A stretch of 64,000 nt of DNA from Syngnathus acus (GCF_901709675.1 NC_051092.1:8884491-8948490), one strand, 5' to 3'. Counted from the stretch's first letter, positions 38,402 to 51,500 are shown. Notes: generated from the sequence alone by a model not told the origin. Program-made: numbers and translations.

Positions 38402-39904
38402 CATACAGTATACTGTACATACAATATTTGCAAACTTCTTTATTGTAATGTAATACAACTGACTGTACCGAGTCATGTCATGCAACCAAAGCTGTTTTTT
38501 GTCAAATGAATAATAATCAAAACGAATCCTTTTTATCTTTGTAATGCTTGTTTTTGTCCCCCTGAGACAAACACACAGTTAAGTCTGAGCCCTTTTCAAG
38601 ACTTTTAGGAGGGCCGCCAAGTGGTCAGCTGAGTGGCACCCGGCAGGATTTTGGAAATTGTGTGTTCGGAATGATTTTCTGAGCCCGTGCAGTCAGGCCA
38701 CATGACAGAGAGTTATGGTGGGGACAGATTAACCTCGCCAAGCATCCCAATAGTGAAATGTGTTTGAGAATTAAGCCAGGGGAAAGTCCAGTATGTGCCC
38801 TTCTTGTCAAAAACATGTTTTGATACGGCATGCTTGAAGTGTTCTTAACTCCACATACGTATTCAAATAAAGGACTTGTAGAATAATAAGAATGGATTGT
38901 GGTTGACGAGACTTCATGTTTTATAATTTAGTAATATGTAATAATGTGTGTGCATTTAAAACAGAAGACAAAAAAACTGCTTTTACAAAGATGATAATGC
39001 TCAATTGTGACTGATTACCAGTGGTATATTATTTGTGTAATAATACAGTATTGTAAATAATACTTCATGTAGAATTTACTGTGGTGTGCGACTGCACCAC
39101 ATCAGACCAGAGTGCTTTCTAGAATTTTGCTTACCATAACAATAGTTCAATAGTAGTTTATGAACTACTATATTGCAATATATTTCAACTTTTTCTTATT
39201 GATTAGTGGTTATTTGTTAAGATTAGCTTAACAGTTTTTCCCAAACTAGTTTCATCTTTAGAGTTACTCTGCAATTCCCACATGTGCAGGTAGACTATTA
39301 TTTTGATATTTAAAATGTATGATTTGTTTCAATGAAAAAAATATTTTCTTTTCACGCATGCATGCACGTTAAATAGGATGCACAAAAATAATCTATTCCA
39401 AATGAGCACAAATTAGAGTGAAAGGAAGCTTACCTTGAGCTGCACATGGCACTGCACCGGAGTCCAGGTCATGCTGTAGCACTCAGTCCCGGTGTCCTCG
39501 TTCACATCCAGGGAGATTTTGATCTCAGCTACTGCGTCCCACGTGTAGCAGAACTCGGTCTTGTTGAGCCAGCACAAGTTTCTCACAAATGGGACCTCCA
39601 GGTCAGGGTTCCCCACGTTCTCGACGTCTATCTCTACGTAGGTCTTGTCCTCAGTTAGCGTCTGGATGACCAGCGAGTGGGTTCTTCTCTCCCAGATCAG
39701 TCCGCTCAAAGTCCCCTTAAGGATCCAGTTCTTGTTGGGCTGGTCCACCACTTGCCAGTAAATGATCCCAATCGTCATTACAAAGAAGACGGCCACCCCG
39801 AGACACGCTATCGCTCCTTTCCACGTCTCGTTCATCTCCTTCAAGCCTGTGTCCCATGTTACCTCCGGAATGGGGCTAGGGTTCCTATTTCGAGCGTGAG
39901 GCAT
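23371..39904 (-). CDS. GH31-family type II membrane protein, MYORG-like (possibly SITS-binding-protein-like)
   Basis: Ten coding exons on the minus strand: 39904-39434, 37627-37456, 30815-30608, 30042-29892, 27618-27427, 27342-27074, 26997-26861, 25648-25527, 23796-23617, 23544-23371. All junctions keep frame and give 691 residues. A short cytosolic N-terminus is followed by one membrane anchor at about 30-51 (GVAVFFVMTIGIIYW), then a luminal/extracellular ectodomain with several N-X-S/T sites (NKTE, NVSW, NATV, NISV). Family landmarks in order: WYGGA near 168, ERYFLGS, VNVTL/SPF-type strand, LLEGGE near 440-447, FLIPDAVG, EELYIRWLE, PIYRPLWW and IDDQFLIGDEVLVAPV. These follow MYORG (714 residues in human), a glycoside hydrolase 31 protein. 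The usual nucleophile Asp is Glu443 and the acid/base Asp aligns with Ser500, so it may be a non-catalytic member. The exact orthologue name is uncertain. Confidence 0.9.
23849..23912. repeat. (GT)n-(AT)n compound microsatellite
   Basis: A GT run of about eight units passes into a long AT run. It lies in the last-but-two intron of the GH31 gene, just upstream (in gene direction) of the acceptor at 23797. Confidence 0.9.
25868..26277 (+). mobile_element. Solo LTR, about 410 bp, with 6-bp target duplication
   Basis: The element begins TGTCACGACTCG and ends GAAGCCTGACA, so it has the TG...CA ends of an LTR. It is flanked on both sides by GCTAAG (25862-25867 and 26278-26283), a perfect six-base target-site duplication. 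Inside, a TATA-like TATTTAAG is at 25998-26005 and an AATAAA at 26214-26219, in the right order for U3-R-U5 on the plus strand. No internal gag/pol sequence is attached, so it is a solo LTR. It lies antisense in an intron of the GH31 gene. The open frames inside it are chance. Confidence 0.8.
29597..29764. mobile_element. 168-bp fold-back MITE, TA target site
   Basis: Perfect terminal inverted repeats of at least 25 bases begin CCGTAATTTTCGGACTATAA. The element is flanked by TA on both sides (29595-29596, 29765-29766). Internally it carries several copies of GCGACTTATA, so almost the whole unit can fold. TA targets and small size fit a Tc1/mariner-type MITE. It is in an intron of the GH31 gene. 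Confidence 0.85.
35184..35312. repeat. (TTA)n then (TAG)n trinucleotide microsatellite
   Basis: An imperfect TTA/ATT array changes to a TAG array at about 35277. It lies in the largest intron of the GH31 gene (30816-37455). Confidence 0.9.
36618..36640. mobile_element. Broken terminal repeat of the same MITE family
   Basis: CCGTAAATTTCGGACTATAA at 36618 matches the end of the element at 29597 with one mismatch and is also preceded by TA. No second end is found nearby, so this is a truncated copy. Confidence 0.65.
37959..38228. mobile_element. 270-bp MITE, Tc1/mariner type
   Basis: Terminal inverted repeats of about 34 bases with one mismatch: the left end starts CAGTCATATGCAAAAGTTTG and the right end is its reverse complement with G for A at one position. 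TA dinucleotides flank both ends (37957-37958, 38229-38230). No transposase frame is inside, so it is non-autonomous. It is intronic to the GH31 gene. Confidence 0.88.
38329..38402. repeat. (AT)n microsatellite
   Basis: A long AT/TA run with a few G interruptions near its right end. It starts about 100 bases right of the 270-bp MITE. Confidence 0.95.
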
Positions 39905-40500
39905 GTTGTTTTTGAGATCAGCAAAAAATCAAACACCAAGAAATACTGTAGGAAGCTCTGTGTGCCAAACGACTCTGTTGTTGCTTCATCATGCCATCAC
40001 GGTGTAAGTGTATATATTTTTTGTCCTTTAGTTTATCTGCACACGCCCTACACCGTGTGGCACTTTGTCAATTGGACCAGCAATAGAGACATGCCATGTG
40101 AAGAAATCGGTGTGGGTAGCAAAACAGGAATGGGTGGTTGACTTACCACATAGCGCCGCTGTTTTTAAAAAAAAAAAAATCTGGATTTTTCAATGTGCAT
40201 TGGCCGCAGTAAAGTGGTGAGCTGCCCCAAGCTGAGTTTGGCAGCAGTGCCCACGAATAGCCCAAAGACGCGCTCTCGTTTGCCCCGCACTGTCTGACGT
40301 AACGCCGCGCTCTTTCTTCACATGAAAGTTGGAGAGAGGGATTTGGTGGGGGGATCGGGAGGGTTTGCCAAAGCAGTGGAGCTTCCAGTGTGGACGCAGC
40401 GGCCAAGGTCGACTCGGTAAGAGAGAGACCCCCCATGCGTAGCCCTGCACTATCTGTGCGCTCTGCGTGCGTAAAGGGTCTGCAGTGCAAGCAGTGCATC
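39905..40500 (-). other. GH31 gene 5' UTR: non-coding exon 1, short intron, start of exon 2
   Basis: On the minus strand, a consensus donor ATGTG|GTAAGTC ends a GC-rich exon at 40145. A matching acceptor CTTCCTACAG ends at 39946, so exon 2 would begin at 39945 and reach the ATG at 39904. The ATG has A at -3. The 5' edge of exon 1 is unknown; the GC-rich stretch reaches about 40560. Confidence 0.5.
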
Positions 40501-40740
40501 TAGACAGGGGCGCGTTCGTTCGGGTGCGTGGTCGCAGGCGTCAAGCGGGAATTGACACCTCTGGACACTTTCCATACCTTCGCCACATTTGATCTTGTGG
40601 CATTTTTTGTATTTTCTTGGAGAGCAGAGAAGGAAGTTAGCCCGACAAATCTAAATCTGTGCTGAAATTGTTCACATTGGTGGCATAGTCAAGTAATACG
40701 TAAGCATATTTTATGTACAAAAAAAAAAATACATGCAAAG

Positions 40741-40872
<132 letters not shown>

Positions 40873-43633
40873 GTATGAGCAAATAGTTTAAGTTTGATAT
40901 GATCGTGCTATTTAGGCCACAACAATCACATTTACCATTTCCAAAGCAATTCAAAGATGAACATCTTGTAAATGAAAAAATAGAATTGAAATAAGTTTGT
41001 GTTCATGATCAATCAATGTTTATCATAGACACGAGATTTGTTGCGTGGCTCTGGTTTTGTGTTTGTTGGATGGACACTTGTCAGCAACAATGTTGTTTAT
41101 TTGTTCCTTAAAGCAGGCGGTGGCGGTGTGATTGGTCCAAGGTGGCAATCGTTGGTATTTGGACTGTCAACGTCCATTGTGTCTGGAGTCACAGTGTCAA
41201 CATGGTGCCACTGAACCACACTTTGACACATGCAGCTCGATAGTATATGGGTGCCTTAAATCAGTGCATGTTTAGTGCCTGTGCAGTACACAAGCTTACA
41301 AAACTTAAGTGCTTCGTCAGCATTGTGCAAACAAAATGACACAACTCACACTCACTGAGATGTTCTTGCTATTTGTCACTAAACAGGTAATTAATAATTA
41401 TAATGCCAATGACAATAATAAAAAGAACCACAGGGCTTTCGCAATGTTGTTATGTTTGTGGGTGAAGGTCTTCTACGGTGGCACACCAGATGTCCTAAGA
41501 GGTGCTAGCTGACATACCTTGAAGATCAGTTGCTCTTGTCTCTGTTTATGTATGTCAGACCCCCTTTGGCTCCTAATCCATCACATAACTTTGTCAGGGG
41601 CAGAAGTACGGAATAATGCATTCAAGCATGCGTGCCTGCTCTAGTTCAATTTGGGTAGTGCAGTGGCTCCTGGGTTAGAGGTCAGGCTTATGATTTCAAC
41701 GGAACATCCAGGGGAGGGGGGGGGGGTTGTCTGAATATACACACCATCTAGCTTCCCCCCTCCCTACCATTTCCATCCCTTGTAGCTATAAATAGGCAGA
41801 GAACTGTTGAGTGGCATGCATCCACTCCCTTAGAGAGTGTGAACATGGGACATGAAAAAACAGCAATCAGTCCTGCAGCGGCCATTTCGTTTACCACTTA
41901 ATTAGTGTTGATAGTTGAGGGGCAAGGGAAAAATAATGGTTTGTTATGATGTTTGTGTTACTGTGTTTGTGCAAATCATAGTTGTGCCAAAACATACAAA
42001 CATCACAATACCAACATTATGTTTTGTTTGCAACATTCTTTAAGATGATGTAATGTGCTAGCATGTACATATTAAATAATTACATTCTCCTATTAAACAC
42101 ATTTTATCCCAAATTGGGACATTTTAAAGGTACCATGCCATTAAAATATTTTTTTCCACTGGTCAAATTGAGTCAGTTCGGGCGCAAATCTGGCGCAAAG
42201 TCTGTTTGACTGTGCGCATGGGTGGAGGGTTCTTTCTTTTGGTATTTTGCTCGACTCTGCACTGGTAAAATTGAGTGTAACAGGGTGTTTGCACTACGGC
42301 CTTGTGGGATGGAAGTAGACTTTTCCTGGCCAATCGTCACGGTATCCCTCATTTACTACATCAGGGCGGTCAGAGCGCATACCTGAGTACCACGTGCCCA
42401 ATATTATGGAAACCAAAACATTTGAGACGCAGAGTACAAACCACCAACCTTACACGCACACGCGCGCGCGCACACACACACGCACACACGTGATGGAGTG
42501 TTTTTTAAATATTTTTTTATTTTTTCAAGATGATGATGATTCCAATTGACTAAATTATCCCATGCTGCTATGAGTGAAATAAATGATGCATGTCCGCGGA
42601 GCGCCGATTTGTCTGTCTGCGACATCAGAATTATTTTAGACCACCTGTGCTGCAAAATAAAACTCATTTCAGGGAGTCGAAAATTGAGTCTACTTTTTGC
42701 AACCAAATATCCAGATGTGCTAGTGGGCGGGGTTGAAATTGAGGCATGACCAAATTCACAAACTGTACCAGCGATTGGTTTGATGGGGAGTGAGTCGCAT
42801 TGATGCGCATTTCTAAGGCGGGGCAAACCTGAGCTATATTAAAGAACGACGGACGTGACGTAGGGAAAGAAATCAAAATCTTCTTTTGAAATAAATGCTT
42901 GCAATGCCGTCGGCTGCTGGAGTTTTGATGACTCTGTATTTGTAGTTATTTAAAACTAATGCCCGGCCCCCTCAAATAAATGTTGTGCCCCCTCAAACTA
43001 AATCCCCGAAAATATATTTCATATATTGTTATTATCTCATGCCTCTCTCCTCTGCTCCACTTCTTAATGTTTTGCTTGCCCCCTCAAATTTAAAATATAT
43101 CAAGTTGGTTCTCGTGTCATGTGTCTCGCCTCTGCTTCATCTCCCCTATGGTAAAAGGTGCTGGAGCACAATGCCCCCTCAAGATTTGTGGCTCCCCCCT
43201 CATACACACCTGTCTCCTACCTGCCCAGCGTTGTGCACGAACGATACGTCGCAAGTCACCAAATTTGATTCGTTCGAGCAAAGCAAATAAAATCAAAATA
43301 TTACCACTTTTGCCTGCGCTGTGAATGTAGCCAAAGATGTTCTATTTTAGAAGCAAAGTGACTTCAAGGGAGGGCACACTATGCACTGCAACCTCTCCGT
43401 CTACACGTCGGGAACTTTATTTTACAATTTCCCTTTTTTTTTCTCTACTGGATATTCAATACCAACAATATGTCCCCAGTTGCCTTTAAGATGGGAAATT
43501 TCCAAGCGCCCACTCTTGGCGGGTCGACACTGTTGTGGACCAGTCTGTTTCCATCTAGCCACTTTCTCCTTCTATGTCCAGTCACATAAACAGCTGCTTT
43601 CCAATGCCCCAGACCTAAACCTTCATTGCAGTG

Positions 43634-43738
<105 letters not shown>

Positions 43739-45377
43739 ATTACAAGCGGAATGATGATTACTCTCTCAACTACCACACAGCGTGTGTTTGCAGCGTGAGA
43801 GGCCTCATGTGCATGTGTTTTTGTGTTACATACCCTGCCCTTTATCAGGCCATTAAACACATTATGACACTTGCAATACTGACCTCTCAGCAAAACATTT
43901 AAAATGGAGGCTAATTCTAAAGTTGCTCTCAAACAGTTGCAACAGACTATGTAGCTTTTCTGTGTGTGCAACAAAAAGTGAGCTTTAACTATGAAGTGTC
44001 TGTGATCCTTTAGCTCAATGGAATCTAGTTGTCGTTTTTCACTGTTATATTTTATCACTCTTGGTTGCAATGACAATTTACAGCGACAAATACATGAGTT
44101 GTATTCAGGCATTGGTCGAAAGTGTCAACAGAGACTGGAAATTTTTATTTTGACATTGGACATTTGCTACTTCAAATAGGATGGTTAAAATATCTATAAA
44201 GCTGTTCAGGAGATGAATGCATGGATGTGTAAATATGTAAATTAATAAGTAATGATTAGTTACATTTAGAATTAGATGGATCTTCCCATGTTTGCATGGG
44301 TTTTGCCTGCTTTTCTCTAAAAATGTTCATGAAAGGTTAATTATGTATGAGAGGTTCTCTGTCTAGGGCGGCTTTGTGGGGCACTGCGGAACGCTGCAGG
44401 TCAGTTGGAATAACAAGAACACAGATGTCTGGAATAACAAGAACACAAAGGGAAGAGGTAACAGAGAAAGACGTGAGAGAAGAAGACCTGCATGGACGAA
44501 CAATGCAGGTGACTTCCATATAGTGTTGTAAAGATGACCATCGAAGGGGAAGTTGATAAAAAGGGGAGGCCAGGGAGCAGGAAAACAAGCAGGATTGATA
44601 CCATCAGGCTGTAATGAATATGGCAAAAGAGAATGCACACAAGAGTCCACATTTTTTGACTGACAATAGAAAAACAGCAGCAGAAGCAGCCTGACAAATG
44701 ACGACCTTCATCAATGGAGGCAAATGAACCAAATGACAACAAGATTCAAGATTCAAGAGTTTTTATTCGCCATGTTTGAGCGTGCCAAACAAGGAATTTG
44801 ACAAGCACGACGCACCACTTTTTTTTTTTTTTTTTTTAAAAACACCAGTTATTTTATATTAATAAATTATCCAATTGGACAGACCTTATCAACAAGTTAA
44901 TGTTCTGTCCGCCTTTTATATTGCACTGATAAAGACAGAAATTAAAACTGTCTTGGATCACCAGTCCTCTTTGTAAATCCCATTTGTAAAAACTGGTCCA
45001 TTACTTTTTGAATAAGCCTACTTACTGATACTTAGCATTACAGTCAGAAACTTGCAGCTAAACTAACAGAGACGATTAGGATGTCAACCCAGATAGCAGC
45101 GTGTGTCCGTTTCACTCAACTGGCTTCTCTTGAAAAAGTGGGACAATGGCTCCCTCTGCTGCTGTCTCTTTAGGCGTACATGTACTCACTGAGGGATCAA
45201 ATAATTAAGTCTATGGTTTGTTAATTAAAAATACAATATTACATTGCAAACGTACAACAAACATGGGACTTTCACACAAAATCCAGCTTGAAATTTGTCA
45301 GAACAAGCTGCATCACATCACTACATAAAGTGACCAAAATAACTTGGCATTCCCATCAATGCGCCAGTGTAGATTGC

Positions 45378-45409
45378 TGCGCATGCGTAGTGCGTTTGTC
45401 CCCGGAAGT
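45378..45409 (+). promoter_or_regulatory. mrpl23: mrpl23 promoter motifs: NRF-1-like and ETS/GABP-like
   Basis: TGCGCATGCGT at 45378-45388 matches the palindromic nuclear respiratory factor 1 site, and CCGGAAGT at 45402-45409 matches the ETS/GABP (NRF-2) core. They lie 90-125 bases before the start codon. This pair is characteristic of TATA-less promoters of nuclear genes for mitochondrial proteins, which fits the product. Binding is inferred. Confidence 0.6.
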
Positions 45410-45417
45410 TCACCCAC

Positions 45418-45480
45418 ATGTCCGGAGCTGATACAACCTTGGAAAGCCTACCGAACAAACTACTTGTCAAACCGATGTAA
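45418..45480 (+). other. Upstream open reading frame in mrpl23 exon 1
   Basis: An ATG at 45418 opens a 20-codon frame ending at TAA 45478-45480, 20 bases before the mrpl23 start. A second ATG at 45475 is followed at once by the same TAA. Both affect translation only if transcription starts upstream of them, which the promoter motifs at 45378-45409 leave uncertain. Confidence 0.4.
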
Positions 45481-45500
45481 CGCAACAAACCACACCAAGG

Positions 45501-48500
45501 ATGCCAGTAACGAGACTCCTGTAAGTTATTGCATTCTATACTATTTCTCTTAGAATAAGCGCGATCACAGTCATACGACCCAGCCATGGTCTCCTCAAAA
45601 GCCTAGGATATGCACGATTCCCGTCCGACTTGACCCATGCACCGTGCTCATGTCGTGTTTTGTTTATCTTTGTTTAACACAAAGCGGCAGATGCATGCTG
45701 AAGACTGAGCAATAACAGCGTTTTGCAACACGACTGTCACTTGTGGTAGCCTGGTATGCTAAAAACAAGCAGCAGCAGCAGCAGCGGCTGCGCTGTAGGT
45801 CGCAATGACACCCATCTGCTGTAAATTTGGTTAGAAAATGAGACTCCCACTATCTTTGTAAACAGTCCCGCATGCGTAATAAATAAATCCAAGGCTAGAT
45901 GCCCCGTTGAACGTCAAACGAATAAATAATTCATACATAAATAATCTCGAGTCGAACGAAATAGCACCCCAGGTTCCCACGACCGATATTAGAATGATAT
46001 GATACATTGTTCTCTTTGCAGATATCCTTTCTACCAGCTGGGTAACCCCCAGCTGAGGCTCTTCAGACCGAACTGGTTCTTGAAGCTGGTGAGGCCTGGA
46101 AAAGAGCAGCCTCCTGATACGGTCCAGTTCCGCATCCCAATGGAGTAAGTCACACAGCGCACTTCTTGCAGAGATCCAATTGGCATTAGGCCAGGCTACA
46201 TATTTATATGTATTTGGGCTGCATAATATGAAAAAAAAAAAAGACTATTAGCCCTTGCACTATGCACATGGCAAAGACATCCAATAAGTCTATTTTGGAA
46301 TTGTATGCTTTTATCTGAATTTAACCAGTCAGCCGCAAACTCGCAAACTTTGCACGCACACAATTAAAATATTTTTTTCCAGTTCAATTTTATTTGGACC
46401 ACTTCACAACATACATTGTGGAAAGAGACAAGTATGTTCATGACCATGCTTTTCATTAACCAGCCAATAGAAACGTACAATCTAAGGAAGAAACCTCTAA
46501 CCCCAAATGCTGGAATTCATTTTTGTTCTGGGATGTATTTGGTGTAAATCTGAACGTCTATGTAATGAAATGGTTTAAGATCATCTGCACTTTGCATCAT
46601 GGCCACAAGGTGGGGGGGACAACCTTAATAACAGAAGTCATAAGCGTCACTTCGCTGTCCAGAAGGCTTTCAGCGCCTTTTTATCCTCTTTATTGAGCTG
46701 TGTTGCAATGATGACTTATGAATAGCTGTCACAGGCAGTATAGTGGAAGATTAATGCAAAGGTATTTATTTGACTGGACAACTCTATGCCAGATGTCACG
46801 CTTTCGTCACCTTTAGGTGCCAATGTTAACATCAACAGTGTAAAGGGAACAAAAAAGTTACTGCCTAAAACGTCCTTTGGAATAGGTCATACAGATGTTG
46901 ACCAACTTATTTCCCAAATGAATGGTCCATTTTGAAAAAAACCAACTCTGCCTTCCAAATACACATTGTACTTTTCATTTATTGTGTATGTTATAATCCT
47001 AAATGTGTAACATACATGTAATGCTAAAATATTTAAATAAATCCCCTCATAATAATGGTTACCAACTGCATTTTAAAATCTTATTTTAGGAGCCGTTGAT
47101 TACACGAATGAACATGATTCTAAGTTTTAGTTTACTGTGTGGTGCTACTCACGGCACTACAAGAGCTTCCTGATGTTTATCCAATTTGTTCAATCTACGT
47201 CATTAAGGCATCTCATCAAGATATTCCGTCCTCTTGTGTTTTTCCACATGTTTATGGATTCAATCATCAATTCCACATCTTGCGAGTGCGGTAGATTTTG
47301 CAAACCAACTTATTACAGTATCACTATGTCATGAAAGTCAACACAAAATTGTTGCTGTCGAATAGATTCCGATTGCCTCTGTGAGCCGAGGTCATTGAGG
47401 TTAGCAGAACTGAGAGGCCTGCGCTGGGGAGAAAAATAAAAGATTAAGTCTCTGGTGGGTTTTTGACTGTAATCTGTTCATCCAGGTGCTCAGGCTCCTA
47501 CTAATGTGACTCTTGTCTCTTGTCTGCCGATTTCCAAGAATGCTTATATAATTGTGTGTGTGTACGTCTATACACCTGGTGGTACAAATGTGTTTGTGTA
47601 TGCTCATATTGTAAATAACTAGGATTTTTAGAGAAGTTTAGCAAAATGCTATCATAGGAGGATAAAAGGTGAAATACACAATACACTACTTGGCTCACTT
47701 TAAATCAGATGGACCTTATGATTTACGTGACCACTTGTCACTGTATGGGAGTCAGCTTTGTGTGTAAACATGCAGTGCTTGCATAAACATACATGCATGC
47801 TGCTACAGTGAACTCTGAAGTCAAACGCCACTGGTGTACAATTTTAAAATGTGACCATAATTTGACCGAAAAGATGCATTTAAAGTCGAACAAAGCGCAT
47901 CATGCGATTTTTTTTGTGTTTTGTATTATAATACAGTGCTTAACGTAATGTTATCTTTGTGAGACTGCTTAAAATACAATTTTAACGTTCTCCTGGTCAT
48001 TGGCATTACAAGAAATTCAAAGTTTTATGATGGAACTGGCTTCTTGAAAAACAGGAAGTTGGCCAGCATCCCTGAATGAGTAAACAAGTCGATGGCTCAT
48101 TGATATCCACAAAAGGCGTAGATGGACAGATCCACACATCAAATATCAACTCCAACTTATTCATGCATTATTATGGCTGTTGCTCTAGGCCTATTTAGCG
48201 TAGGCAATGTTTGTGCTGATAAGTTGTAATGTGGAACAGCTGTTAATGAGAAGTGGTAATGTTGGCGTTCTCAGGCATTTAACACAATGTGGCCTTTGTT
48301 TCAAAAGCCGCTTTCACACGTTCACAGCAAACTTTAACTTATAAGGATGTTTCCCCAAAGGGCCTGCTTGAGGAAAAAAAAAAGAAACGTCTGAACTACT
48401 CTCGCTACGCTGTCCTCCCTACAGCACTCTCCATAATTATTGGCACCCTTATTAAGATATCTCTAAATTGCAAACTTAAGGCCCGGGGGCCAGATCCGGT

Positions 48501-51500
48501 CCGCCACATCATATTATGTGGCCCGCAAAAGCAAAATAATGTGTGTCAACGCAATGTTTCTTGTTAAGATATTAAACTCTAAATGGTCTTTCTTTTTAAT
48601 AACAGTGAGATATTGCAGCAATTTTGGTTATAATCCCAATTTTAAAATAAATTTGTAAATTGTTGAACCTTTCTGTTGTGTGTATGTGATAATATCCACC
48701 CATTCATTTCTATTTAACTCATGAATGGCCCCACGAGGGAAACCATAACTCTGATGTGGGTACTTTCTGTGCCAGACACCTGGGCTGTCCTACCAAAGAG
48801 ACGTATTTCTTTGTCTTTGGATTGTTCTTTTACCTTTGTGCTGTCAGTATTTTCCCTTTGCTCTTGAAGGAACATTATCAAATTTCTAGGTTTCCTCCCA
48901 CTAGTCCTTATTCCCAACTTATTTCTCTCACCTGGCATGAGTAAAGACATACAAACAACACAGGACAACAACGCTGAACAGAATGTTCAGTCTACTTCTC
49001 AATCACGTTTCATGCAACTATGCTGACAAATAACTATGAAACCAGACCATGCTGTGGTTTCTCACTGTAATCTGACTTGAGAAAACTGAGCCTTCCTTAC
49101 AGCAGCCACCATTGTCTGGCAGCTATACAGTACGGTACCTATTAGATCAAACGATTCTGCTATCCCGGTTGTGATCGCTCCATGTTTGCATGTTCCACTT
49201 TACAAATGCATGAGTGAAAATAGAAACCCTTTGCGTGTAATTAACCTTTATGCATGCCATGGGATCAACTGAGCAGGTTAATTAATGAATTAACAAACAA
49301 ATGACTACTGACTCGACATGTACAATGTTTTCAGACTTGGCATACTCATGAAATTATTACTGCAGGTATACTAGTTGTCTTTGCATTGTGTTGGCTGACT
49401 TTGTGGCAAGTATTTTAAAGCCCTTAGAGCACAGGTGTCAAACTCAAGGCCCGGGGGCCAGATACAGCCCGCCACATCATTTTATGTGGCCCGCGAAGAC
49501 AAATTGTGCATCGAATTCATGTCATTACTAGAATTGCAAATTGTCTTCACTTTTAATAGTATCTTTTCTTTTAGATATTTGACCAGTTTTTACTCGTCTG
49601 ATTTGAAAACGAGTTATTTGTCAGTTTGTTTTGTAGCTTTTACGGTATATAATATGAGGTGCTCATACATTGATTTGGGTTGACAGTCATAATGGCCCGC
49701 GGAAAGAAGCTATGACTACAATGCGGCCCGCGAAAAAGACGAGTTTGACACCCCTGCCTTAGAGATTACGTATATACTGTGTTGTATACGGAGTAAATCC
49801 TGGCAGCTTGGCTTGCTTCAAATTTGCCAAGATATAGACCATGGCTCTATTGTGACTTCCACTGTCCCCTCTTTGATCTATTTTTGTTATTTTGTCAGAG
49901 CAAACCCTAAACAATAAACGTACTGTAATCCTTCACACGCTGCTCTTATATTCTCAATTTCTCAGCTGTCCTTTCACTTGTCGAGTCTCAGGTTTCTCAG
50001 TGACTGTCTCACTAGACAGTCTGCTATTATCATCTTGATACTTAGTGTTGAGCAATTTCTGGATACATATTGTCTGGTAAATGGGAGTGCTAAGGTAACG
50101 AGTGTTTTAACTCCACCCAAACGTGACAAGGGGGCAGAATGACAATGTGGCGGCTTTATTTGGCCTTTCATTTGTGCAGGAAACAACTCTCCTGTTTCAT
50201 TCTTAACACTAATCTCCTGTGACGTGATCCACTTGAATGATGTTTGTGATGATGTACAGTAGTTGGATTTCACCCAGATGTGTGTATTTGAGTTGACCAC
50301 CTCTGAACTGTAAGGCAGACGTATCAACCCGACTATTAATATGGAACTCGGTAAAGATTAGCAGGTTGGCATGGTCCTTAACCGTTCCAGTTTCATCTGG
50401 CCCAGTAATTGCCCGCCGTTCCTCAATTTGGTCTTGCAGGCTATTGCTATATTAACTGCTCTTGTCATCAAATGCCACCATATATGCCTCTGTCTTGTTT
50501 TATAGTTTTTGGGCTATGCCCTTTCACCTACCTTGTACTTTCAAAGGACAGGTGTAATTAGACCGCCCTAAACTACTTGAAACGGATACTCTTAATCTTC
50601 TTGGCTTCGTGTGAGTAAGGCCACCTTTTAGAAACACCCAGAAGCTTGAAAGGTCAAGCAGTGGATAAATTTCATCTGGGATTGTCTGTCATATGAATGC
50701 AGGTTAATCTGTATGTTTGGCAGAATAATGGAGCAAACAAACATAATCTACGATAAAGCCCCAAACACTGTCAAAAAATGTCACATGGGACAAAACAAAT
50801 ACATCATGTTTATCGCGTTTTAGTGTGTATTTAATCAATGAGCTGTCTATTCGTGGACTTATTGATATTCGATTTAAAAACTACACAAGCGTTTTTTTCC
50901 CCACAGTATAAAACATGCACCTAGTAGTGATTTCTCAAATGTGATATGAATAGGGTGTGTGTGTGTTTGTGTGTGTGTTAGTGTTTGTGTGTGTATGTGG
51001 ATGTGTGTGCATGTTTGTGCATGGCTGTTTTATAGTTCAGATGTAGGTCAGATACGTTCTAGGACTGGTGTCACAAAACAGATTTTGAATCCAAACCACA
51101 AAATGTAAGTTTCCCCCCTGAAGTCCCCACGCTCTTTTTGAGCCACAACTTCACTCCTGGAAGAATTCTGGAGCCCTCCTCGGCTCCATTGGCATGGGCC
51201 ACGAGCATTTTGTTTTCCTCCGCCTCTTCAAAACGGGTTCCCTTGATCACTCTCAATTTAGGGAAAAAAAAACAAACCACATGGAGCCAGGTTGGGTGAG
51301 TAGGAAGGTTGCTCCACTAGAATGTGCTTCTCAGCTAGGAACTGTTGGATGCTCATAACATCGTGAGCAGACATGTTACGTTGAAGCAGCAATGAGTTGC
51401 TACAACTCTCACCTCATGCACTGAAAGAAAGACGCGAATGCCACAGAATCTCGTTGTCGACATGATACCCCCAAATCCAGTCAGGGTGCTTCCACCGTAG

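Noticed and set aside
39677-40141. 154-codon plus-strand open frame
   Set aside because: It is antisense to GH31 coding exon 1 and its 5' UTR, and the real coding strand is established by the membrane segment and downstream exons.
42404-42826. 140-codon minus-strand open frame
   Set aside because: It includes a CA/CG microsatellite and has no recognisable motif or splice support; the surrounding sequence looks repeat-like.
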